Source of the DNA: Mesorhizobium sp. B1-1-8
GTDB lineage: Bacteria > Pseudomonadota > Alphaproteobacteria > Rhizobiales > Rhizobiaceae
NCBI RefSeq assembly: GCF_006442795.2
Contig: NZ_CP083956.1
Coordinates: 372,001-436,000, forward strand
Direction of reading: 5' to 3'
DNA length: 64,000 bases
Part shown: in pieces, positions 42,133-51,391 of the stretch
Position numbering within the stretch: the stretch's first letter is position 1
How the letters are laid out: each line of letters opens with the position of its first letter
Notes under the pieces: model-generated
Database searches by the model: none
Told to the model about the DNA's origin: nothing
Seen by the model: only the letters and a program-made list of their open reading frames with translations
Program-made: the position numbers and the translations under genes

Positions 42133-43208
42133 GTCCGGAAACACCTCTTCGCGTCGCAAATCCTCTACGGGTAATTGTCGCAGGCCTCGGCAATATGGGC
42201 CGCAGCCATGCGCTGGCCTATCACACCAATCCGGGCTTTCAGATCGCCGCTTTGGTGAACCGCTCCGACGTGCCGCTGCCGGAAGGACTTTCCGGCTACC
42301 CCATACGGCGCTCCTTCGAGGACGCGTTGCGCGAGGAGAAGCCGGACATCGCCGCGATCGCCACCTATTCCGACAGCCATGCCGGCTATGCCGTGAAGGC
42401 GTTGGAAGCGGGCTGCCATGTCTTCGTCGAAAAGCCGCTGGCAACGACGGTGGCGGACGCCCAGCGCGTCGTCGACGCGGCCAAGGCGAACGGCAAGAAG
42501 CTGGTGATCGGCTATATCCTGCGCCACCACCCGTCCTGGATCCGGCTGGTTGCCGAGGCGCGCAAGCTCGGCGGCCCTTATGTGTTCCGCATGAACCTCA
42601 ACCAGCAATCCTCCGGCCACAGCTGGGAGACGCACAAGCAGCTGATGCAAACGACCTCGCCGATCGTCGACTGCGGCGTGCACTATCTAGACGTGATGCT
42701 GCAGATCACCGACGCCAGGCCGGTCGAGGTGCGCGGCATGGGCGTGCGGCTGACCGAAGAGGTCGCGCCGTCGATGTACAATTACGGCCATCTGCAGGTG
42801 CTGTTCGACGACGGCTCGGTCGGCTGGTACGAGGCCGGCTGGGGTCCGATGATCTCTGAGACCGCCTTCTTCGTGAAGGACGTGATCTCGCCCAAGGGCT
42901 GCGTGTCGATCGTCATGAAGGAGGGTGTGCGCTCCGACGACATCGACACCCACACCAAGACCTCGACCATCCGCCTGCATAGTGCTGCGACCGGGCCTGA
43001 CGGCAAATTTGCCAGGCCGGACGAGATGCTGTCGATGGAAGGCGAGCCCGGCCACCAGGAGCTTTGCGACCTCGAACAGGCTTTCCTGCTCAAGGCCATC
43101 CGCGAAGACATCGATCTCACCCGGCATATGGACGACGCGGTGAAGTCGCTCGCCGTCTGCCTTGCCGCCGACGAGAGCGTGCGCAGCGGCGCCGCCGTCA
43201 AACTCTAG
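42129..43208 (+). CDS. Gfo/Idh/MocA-family NAD(P)-dependent sugar oxidoreductase
   Basis: From GTG 42129 the protein has 359 residues: Rossmann fold LRVIVAGLGNMGRSHALAYH, the family's EKPLATTVADAQRVVDAAKANGKKLVIGYILRHHPSW (catalytic-type Lys in EKP) and the C-terminal beta-sheet domain. These enzymes oxidise or isomerise sugars and sugar acids. Being inside the importer operon, it may process the imported amino sugar or a glycoside of it. Start set by the GTGA overlap with the permease gene. Confidence 0.88.
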   Translation: MSPETPLRVANPLRVIVAGLGNMGRSHALAYHTNPGFQIAALVNRSDVPLPEGLSGYPIRRSFEDALREEKPDIAAIATYSDSHAGYAVKALEAGCHVFVEKPLATTVADAQRVVDAAKANGKKLVIGYILRHHPSWIRLVAEARKLGGPYVFRMNLNQQSSGHSWETHKQLMQTTSPIVDCGVHYLDVMLQITDARPVEVRGMGVRLTEEVAPSMYNYGHLQVLFDDGSVGWYEAGWGPMISETAFFVKDVISPKGCVSIVMKEGVRSDDIDTHTKTSTIRLHSAATGPDGKFARPDEMLSMEGEPGHQELCDLEQAFLLKAIREDIDLTRHMDDAVKSLAVCLAADESVRSGAAVKL

Positions 43209-43223
43209 AACAGGGACGAAGCC

Positions 43224-44222
<999 letters not shown>

Positions 44223-44228
44223 TGGCTT

Positions 44229-44416
44229 TCTCCTTCTCCCCTTGTGGGAGAAGGTGTCGCCGAAGGCGACGGATGAGGGGTGTTGGACGGATCGCTGCGT
44301 CGAAGAATTAGGCGCTTGTCAGCACATTATTTTTCGGCGCCTCATTTCTTCCAACACCCCTCATCCGCCTCGGCGCTGCGCGCCGAGCCACCTTCTCCCA
44401 CAGGGGGGGGGGGGAG
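44229..44416. repeat. RIME-like palindromic repeat, family E, with a 12-G run
   Basis: About 188 bp with outer arms CCTTCTCCCCTTGTGGGAG / CTCCCACAGGGG and an inner pair GGATGAGGGGTGTTGGA / TCCAACACCCCTCATCC around a variable core. The right arm ends in a run of 12 G (44403-44414) where the other copy (63785-63930) reads AAGGGGAGAAGG, so the arm has slipped or is misread. Confidence 0.85.
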
Positions 44417-44428
44417 GTAAGGTCGTGC

Positions 44429-45274
44429 TTACTCATCGGCCTTAAAAGTCTGCTTCTGCTGGCCCATGCCTTCGATGCCGAGCTCGACGACGTCGCCGGG
44501 CTTCAGGAACACCGGCGGTTTCATGCCCAGCCCGACGCCGGGCGGCGTGCCGGTGGAGATGATGTCGCCGGGATGCAGCGACATGAACTGGCTGAGATAG
44601 GAGACCAGGTACTTCACACCGTAGACCATGGTCCTGGTCGAGCCGTTCTGCATGGTCTTGCCGTTGACGGTCAGCCACATCTTCAAATTATGCGGATCGG
44701 CGACCTCATCCTTGGTCACCAGCCACGGGCCGATGGGCCCGAAGGTGTCGCAGGACTTGCCCTTGGTCCACTGGCCCTGGCGCTCGGCCTGGAAGGCGCG
44801 CTCGGAGACGTCATGCGCGACGCAATAGCCGGCGACATAATCCAGCGCCTCGGCTTCCGAGACATATTTCGCTTTTCTGCCGATGACGACGCCGAGCTCG
44901 ACCTCCCAGTCGGTCTTGACCGAGCCGCGCGGGATCAGAACGTCATCGTCGGGACCGACGATGGCCGAGCTTGCCTTCATGAAGATGATCGGCTCCGGCG
45001 GCACGGTGGCGCCGGTCTCGGCGGCGTGGTCGGAATAGTTGAGGCCGATGCAGATGAATTTTCCCGTGCCGGCAACGCAGGCGCCGATGCGCGGCTTGCC
45101 GGATACCGCCGGCAGCGATTTCGGATCGAGCTTCGACAACATGTCCAGCGTGGCCGGATGCAGCGCCGTGCCGGCAATGTCGGCGACATAGGCGGAGAGG
45201 TCGCGGATCGTCCCATTCTGATCGAGCAGGCCGGGACGCTCGCTCCCCACCTCGCCATAGCGCAGCAGTTTCAT
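44429..45274 (-). CDS. Fumarylacetoacetate hydrolase-family protein
   Basis: A 281-residue FAH-fold hydrolase: KFICIGLNYSDHAAETGATVPPEPIIFMK, the metal Glu-x-Glu in DWEVELGVVIGRKAKYV, FQAERQGQWTKGKSCDTFGPIGPWLVT, and STGTPPGVGLGMKPPVFLKPGDVVELGIEGMG. The closest relatives by pattern are 2,4-diketo-3-deoxy-L-fuconate hydrolases and ureidoglycolate lyases. The SDR gene 27 bp upstream resembles 2-keto-3-deoxy-L-fuconate dehydrogenase, so the sugar-acid role is favoured. Confidence 0.88.
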   Translation of the reverse strand: MKLLRYGEVGSERPGLLDQNGTIRDLSAYVADIAGTALHPATLDMLSKLDPKSLPAVSGKPRIGACVAGTGKFICIGLNYSDHAAETGATVPPEPIIFMKASSAIVGPDDDVLIPRGSVKTDWEVELGVVIGRKAKYVSEAEALDYVAGYCVAHDVSERAFQAERQGQWTKGKSCDTFGPIGPWLVTKDEVADPHNLKMWLTVNGKTMQNGSTRTMVYGVKYLVSYLSQFMSLHPGDIISTGTPPGVGLGMKPPVFLKPGDVVELGIEGMGQQKQTFKADE

Positions 45275-45301
45275 GCTATTCCACTCCTCAATGAGATTGG
45301 T

Positions 45302-46033
45302 TCAGATCGACCAGCCGCCGTCGATATTATAGGCCTGACCCGACGTATAGGTCGCGCCGGCCAGATAGACGGCGAGATCGGCGATTTCCTCCGGCGTGCC
45401 GAGCCGGCCCATCGGCTGGCGGGCGATGAAGGCGGCGCGGGCGGCTTCGTAATCCCCCTGCGCATGCATGCGGTCCTGCAGCGAAGGGCTCTCGACCGTC
45501 CCGGGGCAGATGGCGTTGCAGCGAATGCCCTTGCCGACATAGTCGGCGGCGATCGCCTTGGTCAGGCCGATGACCGCCGCCTTGGTCAGGCCATAGACGA
45601 AACGGTTCGGAACGCCCTTCTGCGAGCTTGCCAGCGAGGCCATGTTGATGATCGAGCCGTCGCCGCGCTCCAGCATGCCGGGCAGCACGGCGCGTATGGT
45701 GCGAATCATCGCGCGAACATTGAGGTTGAGCGCGAAATCGAGATCCTCGTCCTTCATTTCGAGGATCGAGCCTGAATGGACGAAGCCGGCGCAGTTGAAC
45801 AACACATCGACAGGACCGATCCCGGCAAAGGCCGAAGCGACCGCCGCGTCGTTGAGCACATCGAGCTTGCGCGTCTTGATGCCTGGGGTCTTGCCAAGCT
45901 CGGCAAGCAGCGTCTCGTTAATATCGGTGGCATGGACCGTCGCGCCGGCCTTGGCGAAAGCCAGCGCGCTTGCCTTGCCGATGCCTTGCGCCGCCGCCGT
46001 GACGACCACCACCTTGCCTGCCAGATCCGCCAT
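45302..46033 (-). CDS. SDR dehydrogenase, probable 2-keto-3-deoxy-L-fuconate 4-dehydrogenase
   Basis: A 243-residue short-chain dehydrogenase: cofactor loop VTAAAQGIGKASALAFAKAG, acidic HATDIN (NAD preference), NCAGF, and the catalytic Tyr-x-x-x-Lys in VYGLTKAAVIGLTKAIAADYVGKGIRCNAICPGTVESPSLQDR. The last block is shared with KDF dehydrogenase and mammalian BDH2. ATG 46033 has GAGGAG upstream. With the FAH gene it could give pyruvate and L-lactate from an L-fucose-type sugar acid; upstream pathway genes are not here. Confidence 0.85.
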   Translation of the reverse strand: MADLAGKVVVVTAAAQGIGKASALAFAKAGATVHATDINETLLAELGKTPGIKTRKLDVLNDAAVASAFAGIGPVDVLFNCAGFVHSGSILEMKDEDLDFALNLNVRAMIRTIRAVLPGMLERGDGSIINMASLASSQKGVPNRFVYGLTKAAVIGLTKAIAADYVGKGIRCNAICPGTVESPSLQDRMHAQGDYEAARAAFIARQPMGRLGTPEEIADLAVYLAGATYTSGQAYNIDGGWSI

Positions 46034-46260
46034 GCTTTCCTCCTCGCCCGCCTGATGCATTCGCCTTTATCGGCGGCCGGCCAAGGCGTCATGTGCCAGT
46101 CAGGCGCCATCGTGCGGCCTGCACAGCTGCCGGTTCACAGATAAAGATGTTTTTTCTGGTTAAAGAACATACGTGCGAGCGTCAAGCACCAACACGATCA
46201 CCATCGCGACTGTGACGTTGAAGTCAACCTGGCCGCCGATGCGGCCTCGATAGAGAAGCA

Positions 46261-48633
46261 TCAATCGCCGTAAGGCACCCATACGTTCTTGACCTCGATG
46301 GCGCGGCGCAGGAAGGCGGCGCCTGCGGCATCGGCCGCTGCCCAGTCGAGGCTGCGGCCATTGCCGGTCCAGACGCGCTTGAGATTGCCGATAGAGTCGG
46401 CTTCCGCCCTGGCGCAGGTCCCGGCATCGGCAAAGACCCAGAGCCCGTCGACATCATCATGCCTGGCCAGCACGCCGCAAAGCTCGGCGCTGCGGCCGGT
46501 GACGATGTTGATGGCGCCGGCCGGAATGTCCGAATATTCGATCACCTGGTAGAGGTCGGTGGCTAAAAGCGGATGGCGCTCCGACGGGACCGCCACCACC
46601 GTGTTGCCCATGGCGAGCGCAGGGGCTATCAGCGACACAAATCCAAGCAGCGGCTGGTTGTCGGGCGCGACGATGCCGACGACGCCGACCGGCTCGTGCA
46701 GCGCCAGCGTGACGGCGCGGGCCGGCGGCTGGTGCACGCGGCCTTCGAACTTGTCGGCGAGGCCGGCATAGAGGAACAGCCGCTCGATCGAGAGGTCCAC
46801 CTCGTCGCGCGCGGCCTTGGCGGCGACCCCGGTGAGTTGCACGAGGCGGGCGGCGAACTCGTCGGCGCGGCCGGACAGGTTTTCCGCGAGATAATAGAGC
46901 ACCTGGCTGCGATTATAGGTCGTTGCTTCCGGCCATGCCTTGCAGGCGCGCGCGGCAGCGACGGCGTCGCGAATGTCCTTCCTGTTGCCGAGACCGACTT
47001 CGCCGGCGAGCTTGCCCTTGGCGGTGGCGACGGCGAGCGAATAATTGCCGTCCGGCCGCACCTGCTTGCCGCCGATGAACAGCTTTGCCGTGCGATCGAT
47101 GGACGTTCCGTCGGCTTGCTCGACCGGCTGGGCGGAGAGCGTTGCCGGTTTGATGACGGGGCCGACGGGGAGTTTCGCCGCCAGATATTCGAACATGCCC
47201 TCGCGGCCGCCCTCACGGCCAAAGCCGCTTTCGCGGTAGCCGCCAAAGCCGCAGGCGGCGTCGAACATGTTGGTGCCGTTGACCCAGACGACGCCGGCCT
47301 TCAGTTGCGGCGCGACGTGCAGCGCAAGGTTGATGTTCTCGCTCCACACCGAAGCAGCCAGGCCATAGCGCGTGTTGTTGGCAAGCTCGATCGCTTCCTC
47401 GGTGTTGCGGAAGGTCATCGTCGCGAGCACCGGGCCGAAGACTTCCTCCTGCGCCAGAATATTAGCCGGCGAAACGCCCGTGGCGAGCGTCGGCAGATGA
47501 TAGTAGCCGGAGGACGGCAAGGCAGCATCCGGCTGCCAGCAGACCGCGCCCTGTTTGGCTCCCTCGGCGATCAGGCCCTTGACGCGGTCGAGCTGGGTGC
47601 GGTCGACCAGCGGGCCGATGTCGGTGTTCTTGTCGAGCGGGCTGCCGACGCGCAGCCGGCTCATCCTGACCTTGACCTTGGCGATGAAGGCTTCGGCGAT
47701 GCCTTCCTGCACTAAGAGGCGCGAGCCGGCGCAGCAGACCTGGCCCTGGTTGAACCAGATGCCGTCGACCAGGCCCTCGACGGCGCTGTCCAGATCGGCA
47801 TCCTCGAAGACGATGAAGGCCGACTTGCCGCCAAGCTCCAGCGACAGTTTCTTTCCGGATCCGGCTGTGGCCTTGCAGATGATCTTGCCGACCTCCGAAG
47901 AGCCGGTGAAGGCGATCTTCTGGATGCCGGGATGGTTGACGATGCCAGCACCCGCCTCCGGGCCGCCCTGGACGATGTTGACGACGCCTTTCGGCACGCC
48001 GGCGCGCTCGCAGATCTCGGCGAACAAAATGGCGGTGAGCGGCGTGAACTCGGCCGGCTTCAGCACTACAGTGCAGCCGGCGGCCAATGCCGGCGCGATC
48101 TTCCAGGCCAGCATCAGCAGCGGGAAATTCCACGGAATGACCTGGCCGACGACGCCGACTGGCTTGTGGTCCGGAAAATCCTTCTCCAGCGCCTGCGCCC
48201 AGCCGGCATGATGGATGAAATGGCGGATCGCCAGCGGCACGTCGATGTCGCGGCTCTCACGGATCGGCTTGCCGTTGTCGATCGATTCCAGCACCGCGAA
48301 GAGCCGCTGGTGGCGCTGCATGGCGCGGCCGATGGCATAGAGGATTTTGGCGCGTTGATAGCCTGAAGACGCCGACCATTTCGCCAGCGCCTTGGCGGCT
48401 GCTGTAACGGCCGCGTCGATGTCGGCGGCGCCCGCGTCCGAGATCTTGGCGAGCAGTTTACCCGACGACGGTTCGCTGGTGTCGAACGTCTTGCCGCTGG
48501 CTGCCGTCTTCCAGCCGCCGTCGATGAACAGCGCTTTTGCGAAATCGCGCCCGGCGAGCCAGGCGTCGGCCTCGTTATGGGCCTCGGGCGCCGGGCCGTA
48601 TTCCATGGCGTGGTAGCGTTCTAGTATGTTCAT
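46261..48633 (-). CDS. Double aldehyde dehydrogenase with an inactive-looking second half
   Basis: A 790-residue protein of two ALDH domains in tandem. The first (about 1-485) is complete: PWNFPLLMLAWKIAPALAAG, catalytic Glu266 (LELGGKSAFIVFEDAD) and Cys300 (NQGQVCCAGSRL). The second (about 510-790) keeps LHEPVGVVGIVAPDNQPLLG but I see no equivalent Glu or Cys motif, and it seems shortened, so it is probably structural. GGGGAGGAG precedes the ATG. deoC lies upstream on the same strand, so oxidation of acetaldehyde or another aldolase product is likely. Confidence 0.88.
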   Translation of the reverse strand: MNILERYHAMEYGPAPEAHNEADAWLAGRDFAKALFIDGGWKTAASGKTFDTSEPSSGKLLAKISDAGAADIDAAVTAAAKALAKWSASSGYQRAKILYAIGRAMQRHQRLFAVLESIDNGKPIRESRDIDVPLAIRHFIHHAGWAQALEKDFPDHKPVGVVGQVIPWNFPLLMLAWKIAPALAAGCTVVLKPAEFTPLTAILFAEICERAGVPKGVVNIVQGGPEAGAGIVNHPGIQKIAFTGSSEVGKIICKATAGSGKKLSLELGGKSAFIVFEDADLDSAVEGLVDGIWFNQGQVCCAGSRLLVQEGIAEAFIAKVKVRMSRLRVGSPLDKNTDIGPLVDRTQLDRVKGLIAEGAKQGAVCWQPDAALPSSGYYHLPTLATGVSPANILAQEEVFGPVLATMTFRNTEEAIELANNTRYGLAASVWSENINLALHVAPQLKAGVVWVNGTNMFDAACGFGGYRESGFGREGGREGMFEYLAAKLPVGPVIKPATLSAQPVEQADGTSIDRTAKLFIGGKQVRPDGNYSLAVATAKGKLAGEVGLGNRKDIRDAVAAARACKAWPEATTYNRSQVLYYLAENLSGRADEFAARLVQLTGVAAKAARDEVDLSIERLFLYAGLADKFEGRVHQPPARAVTLALHEPVGVVGIVAPDNQPLLGFVSLIAPALAMGNTVVAVPSERHPLLATDLYQVIEYSDIPAGAINIVTGRSAELCGVLARHDDVDGLWVFADAGTCARAEADSIGNLKRVWTGNGRSLDWAAADAAGAAFLRRAIEVKNVWVPYGD

Positions 48634-48680
48634 GGGTGGCTCCTCCCCGAGGAGATTTCTGGATAAGTGGGAGCTCTACG

Positions 48681-48841
48681 GCGCCCCCCTCTGTCCTGCC
48701 GGACATCTCCCCCACTTGTGGGGAGATTGGCCGTCATCGGCGATTTCGCCAATCGCCAGCGTTGCAGGACTGGAGCGGACAAAGGCGCAAGCTGATCTCC
48801 CCCCTTGTGGGGGAGATGTCCGGCAGGACAGAGGGGGGCGC
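48681..48841. repeat. RIME-like palindromic repeat, family A
   Basis: About 161 bp with outer arms GCGCCCCCCTCTGTCC / GGACAGAGGGGGGCGC and inner CTCCCCCACTTGTGGGGAG. It lies between deoC and the aldehyde dehydrogenase gene on the same transcript. Confidence 0.85.
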
Positions 48842-48873
48842 GAAGGAACTCGACGTTCAAAGTTATGGCCTGC

Positions 48874-49929
48874 TTAAGCCATCGCGTGGCGATGATTGGC
48901 CGAGTAGTGGCCGGTCAGGTGGTGCTCGAGCTGGCGTTCGATGTCGGTCAACAGGCTCGATGCGCCGAAGCGGAACAGTTCCGGCTCCAGCCATGGGCGT
49001 CCGAGCTCTTCCTTCATCAGCACCAGCCAGTCGAGCGAGACTTTCGCGGTCGAGATGCCGCCCGCCGGCTTGAAACCGATGAGATAGCCGGTTTCCTCGA
49101 AATAGGCGCGGATGGCGCGCACCATGGCAAGGCCGACGGGCAGCGTGGCGTTGACACTTTCCTTGCCGGTCGAGGTTTTGATGAAATCGGCGCCGGCCAT
49201 CATCGCCACCATCGAGGCCAGCACGACATTGCGCAGCGTGGCGAGGTCGCCGGTGCCGAGGATGACCTTCAGATGAGCGTCGCCGCAGGCGGCGCGCATG
49301 GCGACGATCTCGTTGAACAGCTCGCGCCATTTAGCGCCGTAGACCAGGCCGCGCGGAATGACGACGTCGATCTCGTTGGCGCCATCGCGCACCGAAGCCT
49401 CGATCTCCTGCAGGCGGGTGGACAGCGGCGCAAGGCCATGTGGGAAGGCGGTGGAGACCGCGGCGACATGGATGCCGGTGCCGCGCACGGCGTCGACCGC
49501 AGTGGCGACGAAGGGGTGGTAGACGCAGACCGCTGCCGGGCGAATGGTTTCGCCTGATATGCCGAGGCCGTCGACGATGTCCTTGCGCAACGGGTTGATT
49601 GCCTTGGCGCAGAGCCGGCGCACGCGCTCATCCGTGTCATTCGAATTCAGTGTGGTGAGGTCCATGCAGGCGATCGCCCGCAGCAGCCAAGCGGCCTGGT
49701 TGTCGGCCTTGATCGAGCGCCGCTTGGTGAGCGTGGCGACACGGCGCTCCAGTGCCGAGCGATTGACGCTGCGCACCGATTCCAGGAAGCCGAGATCGAG
49801 CTTCATGCCGGGGTTGCGGGCGATGCCATGCTCCAGCGGCATTGGCGTGTTGGCGGCGGCGCGCGCCGGCAGCGGCATAACCTTGGACGCGCCGGCGCCT
49901 GCGCCGGCCTCGCGGATGGTGCTGCTCAT
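48874..49929 (-). CDS. deoC: Deoxyribose-phosphate aldolase, long form
   Basis: From ATG 49929 the protein has 351 residues, longer than the 220-260 of typical bacterial DeoC and closer to the eukaryote-like group. It cleaves 2-deoxyribose 5-phosphate to glyceraldehyde 3-phosphate and acetaldehyde. Blocks: CVYHPFVATAVDAVRGTGIHVAAVSTAFPHGLAPL, ANEIDVVIPRGLVYGAKWRELFNEIVAMRAACGDAHLKVILGTGDL, GADFIKTSTGKESVNATLPV (Schiff-base Lys) and IGFKPAGGIST. It may be co-transcribed with the aldehyde dehydrogenase gene, which could oxidise the acetaldehyde. Confidence 0.92.
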   Translation of the reverse strand: MSSTIREAGAGAGASKVMPLPARAAANTPMPLEHGIARNPGMKLDLGFLESVRSVNRSALERRVATLTKRRSIKADNQAAWLLRAIACMDLTTLNSNDTDERVRRLCAKAINPLRKDIVDGLGISGETIRPAAVCVYHPFVATAVDAVRGTGIHVAAVSTAFPHGLAPLSTRLQEIEASVRDGANEIDVVIPRGLVYGAKWRELFNEIVAMRAACGDAHLKVILGTGDLATLRNVVLASMVAMMAGADFIKTSTGKESVNATLPVGLAMVRAIRAYFEETGYLIGFKPAGGISTAKVSLDWLVLMKEELGRPWLEPELFRFGASSLLTDIERQLEHHLTGHYSANHRHAMA

Positions 49930-50330
49930 CTCCTGCCCTTTCATTTCAGCGAGTTGACGCCGAATGTAGCCCGTGAAGCGATGCTTCACGAGTCTTTCAG
50001 GGCGTCATAACGGAAAAAGGCTGTCCAAGCAGCATGTTTTTGACCGTATGGTCAAAACATCATTCTGAGTAGGCGCTCCCGGCGTTGGAGATTGGCCGAA
50101 ACGCCCATCCCTTCGTCATACTCGGGCTTGACCCGAGTATCCATGCCGCGACCTCTGCCGCAGAGTGCAACGGTGCAGAATTCTGTAACCGCCGCAACGC
50201 CTTGGCGTAACGGCATGGATTCTAGGGTCTGCGCGCGTCGCTCCGCTCCTTGCTCCGCCCTAGAATGACGAAGCACGAATGTCGTCGGTAAATCTCAGTG
50301 GCTTCCAACAGAGCTGGACGGCGGCGCGCC
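49930..50330. other. Intergenic region, 401 bp, mostly a repeat
   Basis: Between deoC and the ferredoxin reductase gene, both on the minus strand. It contains the family B repeat (50114-50270). Near 50040 TTTTTGACCGTATGGTCAAAA carries a perfect 8-bp inverted repeat (TTTTGACC / GGTCAAAA) about 110 bp upstream of the deoC start, a possible operator for deoC. No gene is seen. Confidence 0.55.
50114..50270. repeat. Palindromic repeat, family B
   Basis: About 157 bp bounded by CGTCATACTCGGG and its partner CTAGAATGACG, with inner GTATCCATGCCG / CGGCATGGATTC and the AGAATTCTG core seen in the other copies. Orientation is reversed relative to the copy at 33588. Confidence 0.85.
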
Positions 50331-51158
50331 TCAACCGACGAAGGCGCGCTCGACGACGAAGCTGGCGGGGTGATGCAGGGAACCTTCCTGGAAGCCGAGG
50401 CTTTCGGCCAGTTCTTTGACGTCCTTCAGCATGTGCATGGAACCGCAGATCATGATGCGGTCGGTCTCGGGATTGAGCTTGTCGATGCCGAGGTCGCTGT
50501 AGAACTTGCCCGAGCCGATCAACGCGGTGATACGGCCCATGCGCGCCGACTCCTCCCGGGTCGTCGAATTGTAGAGCGTGACGCGGCCGCCGGTCAGCTC
50601 GCCGATCAGCGGATCGTTCTCGAGTGCGGCCACCAGTTCCTGGCCGTAGACCAGCTCGGCATTGTCGCGGCAGGTGTGGGTGAGGATGACCTGGTCGAAT
50701 TTCTCATAAGTATCGGGGTCGCGCAGCAGGCTGGCGAAGGGTGCGATGCCGGTGCCGGTCGAGATCATGAACAGGCGTTTTGCGGGGGTCAGCGCATCGA
50801 CGACCAGCGTGCCGGTCGACTTCTGGCGCATGATGACGGTGTCGCCGACCGCGATCTTCTGCAGCTCCGAGGTCAGCGGACCGTCCGGCACCTTGATGGA
50901 GAAGAATTCGAGCTCGTCGTCCCAGGCCGGGCTGGCGACGGAATAGGCGCGGAAGATCGGCTTTTCGGCGTTGGGCAGGCCGATCATGACGAACTCGCCG
51001 GAGCGGAAGCGCAACGACTGCGGCCTTGTGATGCGGAACGAGAACAGCCGGTCGGTGTAGTGCTTCACCGAAACCACCGTCTCGGCGTAAACATTGGCTG
51101 GAATCGGGAACTGCAGCGGGCGGGCGCCGACCGTGCTGAACGCGGATGTGGTGTTCAT
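50331..51158 (-). CDS. fpr: Ferredoxin-NADP+ reductase
   Basis: From ATG 51158 the protein has 275 residues. FAD motif FRAYSVASPAWDDELEFFSIKV, NADP motif LFMISTGTGIAPFASLLRDPDTYEKFDQVILTHTCR, and C-terminal ICGSMHMLKDVKELAESLGFQEGS ending VERAFVG match bacterial subclass I Fpr. It passes electrons between NADPH and ferredoxin or flavodoxin. It is divergent from the hyuA-like gene and their shared spacer carries the 19-bp motif (51297-51315), so it might supply electrons to the ring-reduction pathway or simply be housekeeping. Confidence 0.9.
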   Translation of the reverse strand: MNTTSAFSTVGARPLQFPIPANVYAETVVSVKHYTDRLFSFRITRPQSLRFRSGEFVMIGLPNAEKPIFRAYSVASPAWDDELEFFSIKVPDGPLTSELQKIAVGDTVIMRQKSTGTLVVDALTPAKRLFMISTGTGIAPFASLLRDPDTYEKFDQVILTHTCRDNAELVYGQELVAALENDPLIGELTGGRVTLYNSTTREESARMGRITALIGSGKFYSDLGIDKLNPETDRIMICGSMHMLKDVKELAESLGFQEGSLHHPASFVVERAFVG

Positions 51159-51296
51159 CAATTCCAACCTTCTCGCCCCTTTAATGAGGCGGATTACCGA
51201 CTCGGACGCCAAACCTTCCGGTGCGCGCCCAAACCATTCAGGTTCCGGCGTGCCTTGCACACACTGCCAAACGTTAAGCTCTTGTGTCCGGAATTT

Positions 51297-51315
51297 ATTA
51301 GTATACAAATGATAT
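51297..51315. promoter_or_regulatory. 19-bp motif, copy 1, before the hyuAB-like operon
   Basis: ATTAGTATACAAATGATAT. Its first 14 bases are almost a perfect palindrome (ATTnGTATACnAAT, with only one non-matching pair), a shape typical of winged-helix repressors. It lies 77 bp before the hyuA-like ATG. The copy at 62861-62879 differs at two positions only. Confidence 0.7.
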
Positions 51316-51391
51316 TTGCGTCAAGACGGCCGCGTAAAACGCCTTTCCAAACTGAGACATATCCGTAGTCCTGGCATTTCGGGTTTCGACA

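Noticed and set aside
48626..48877. Short frames across the repeat near 48.7 kb
   Set aside because: They are translations of the family A palindrome (APLCPAGHLPH type peptides that appear at every copy) and have no independent support.
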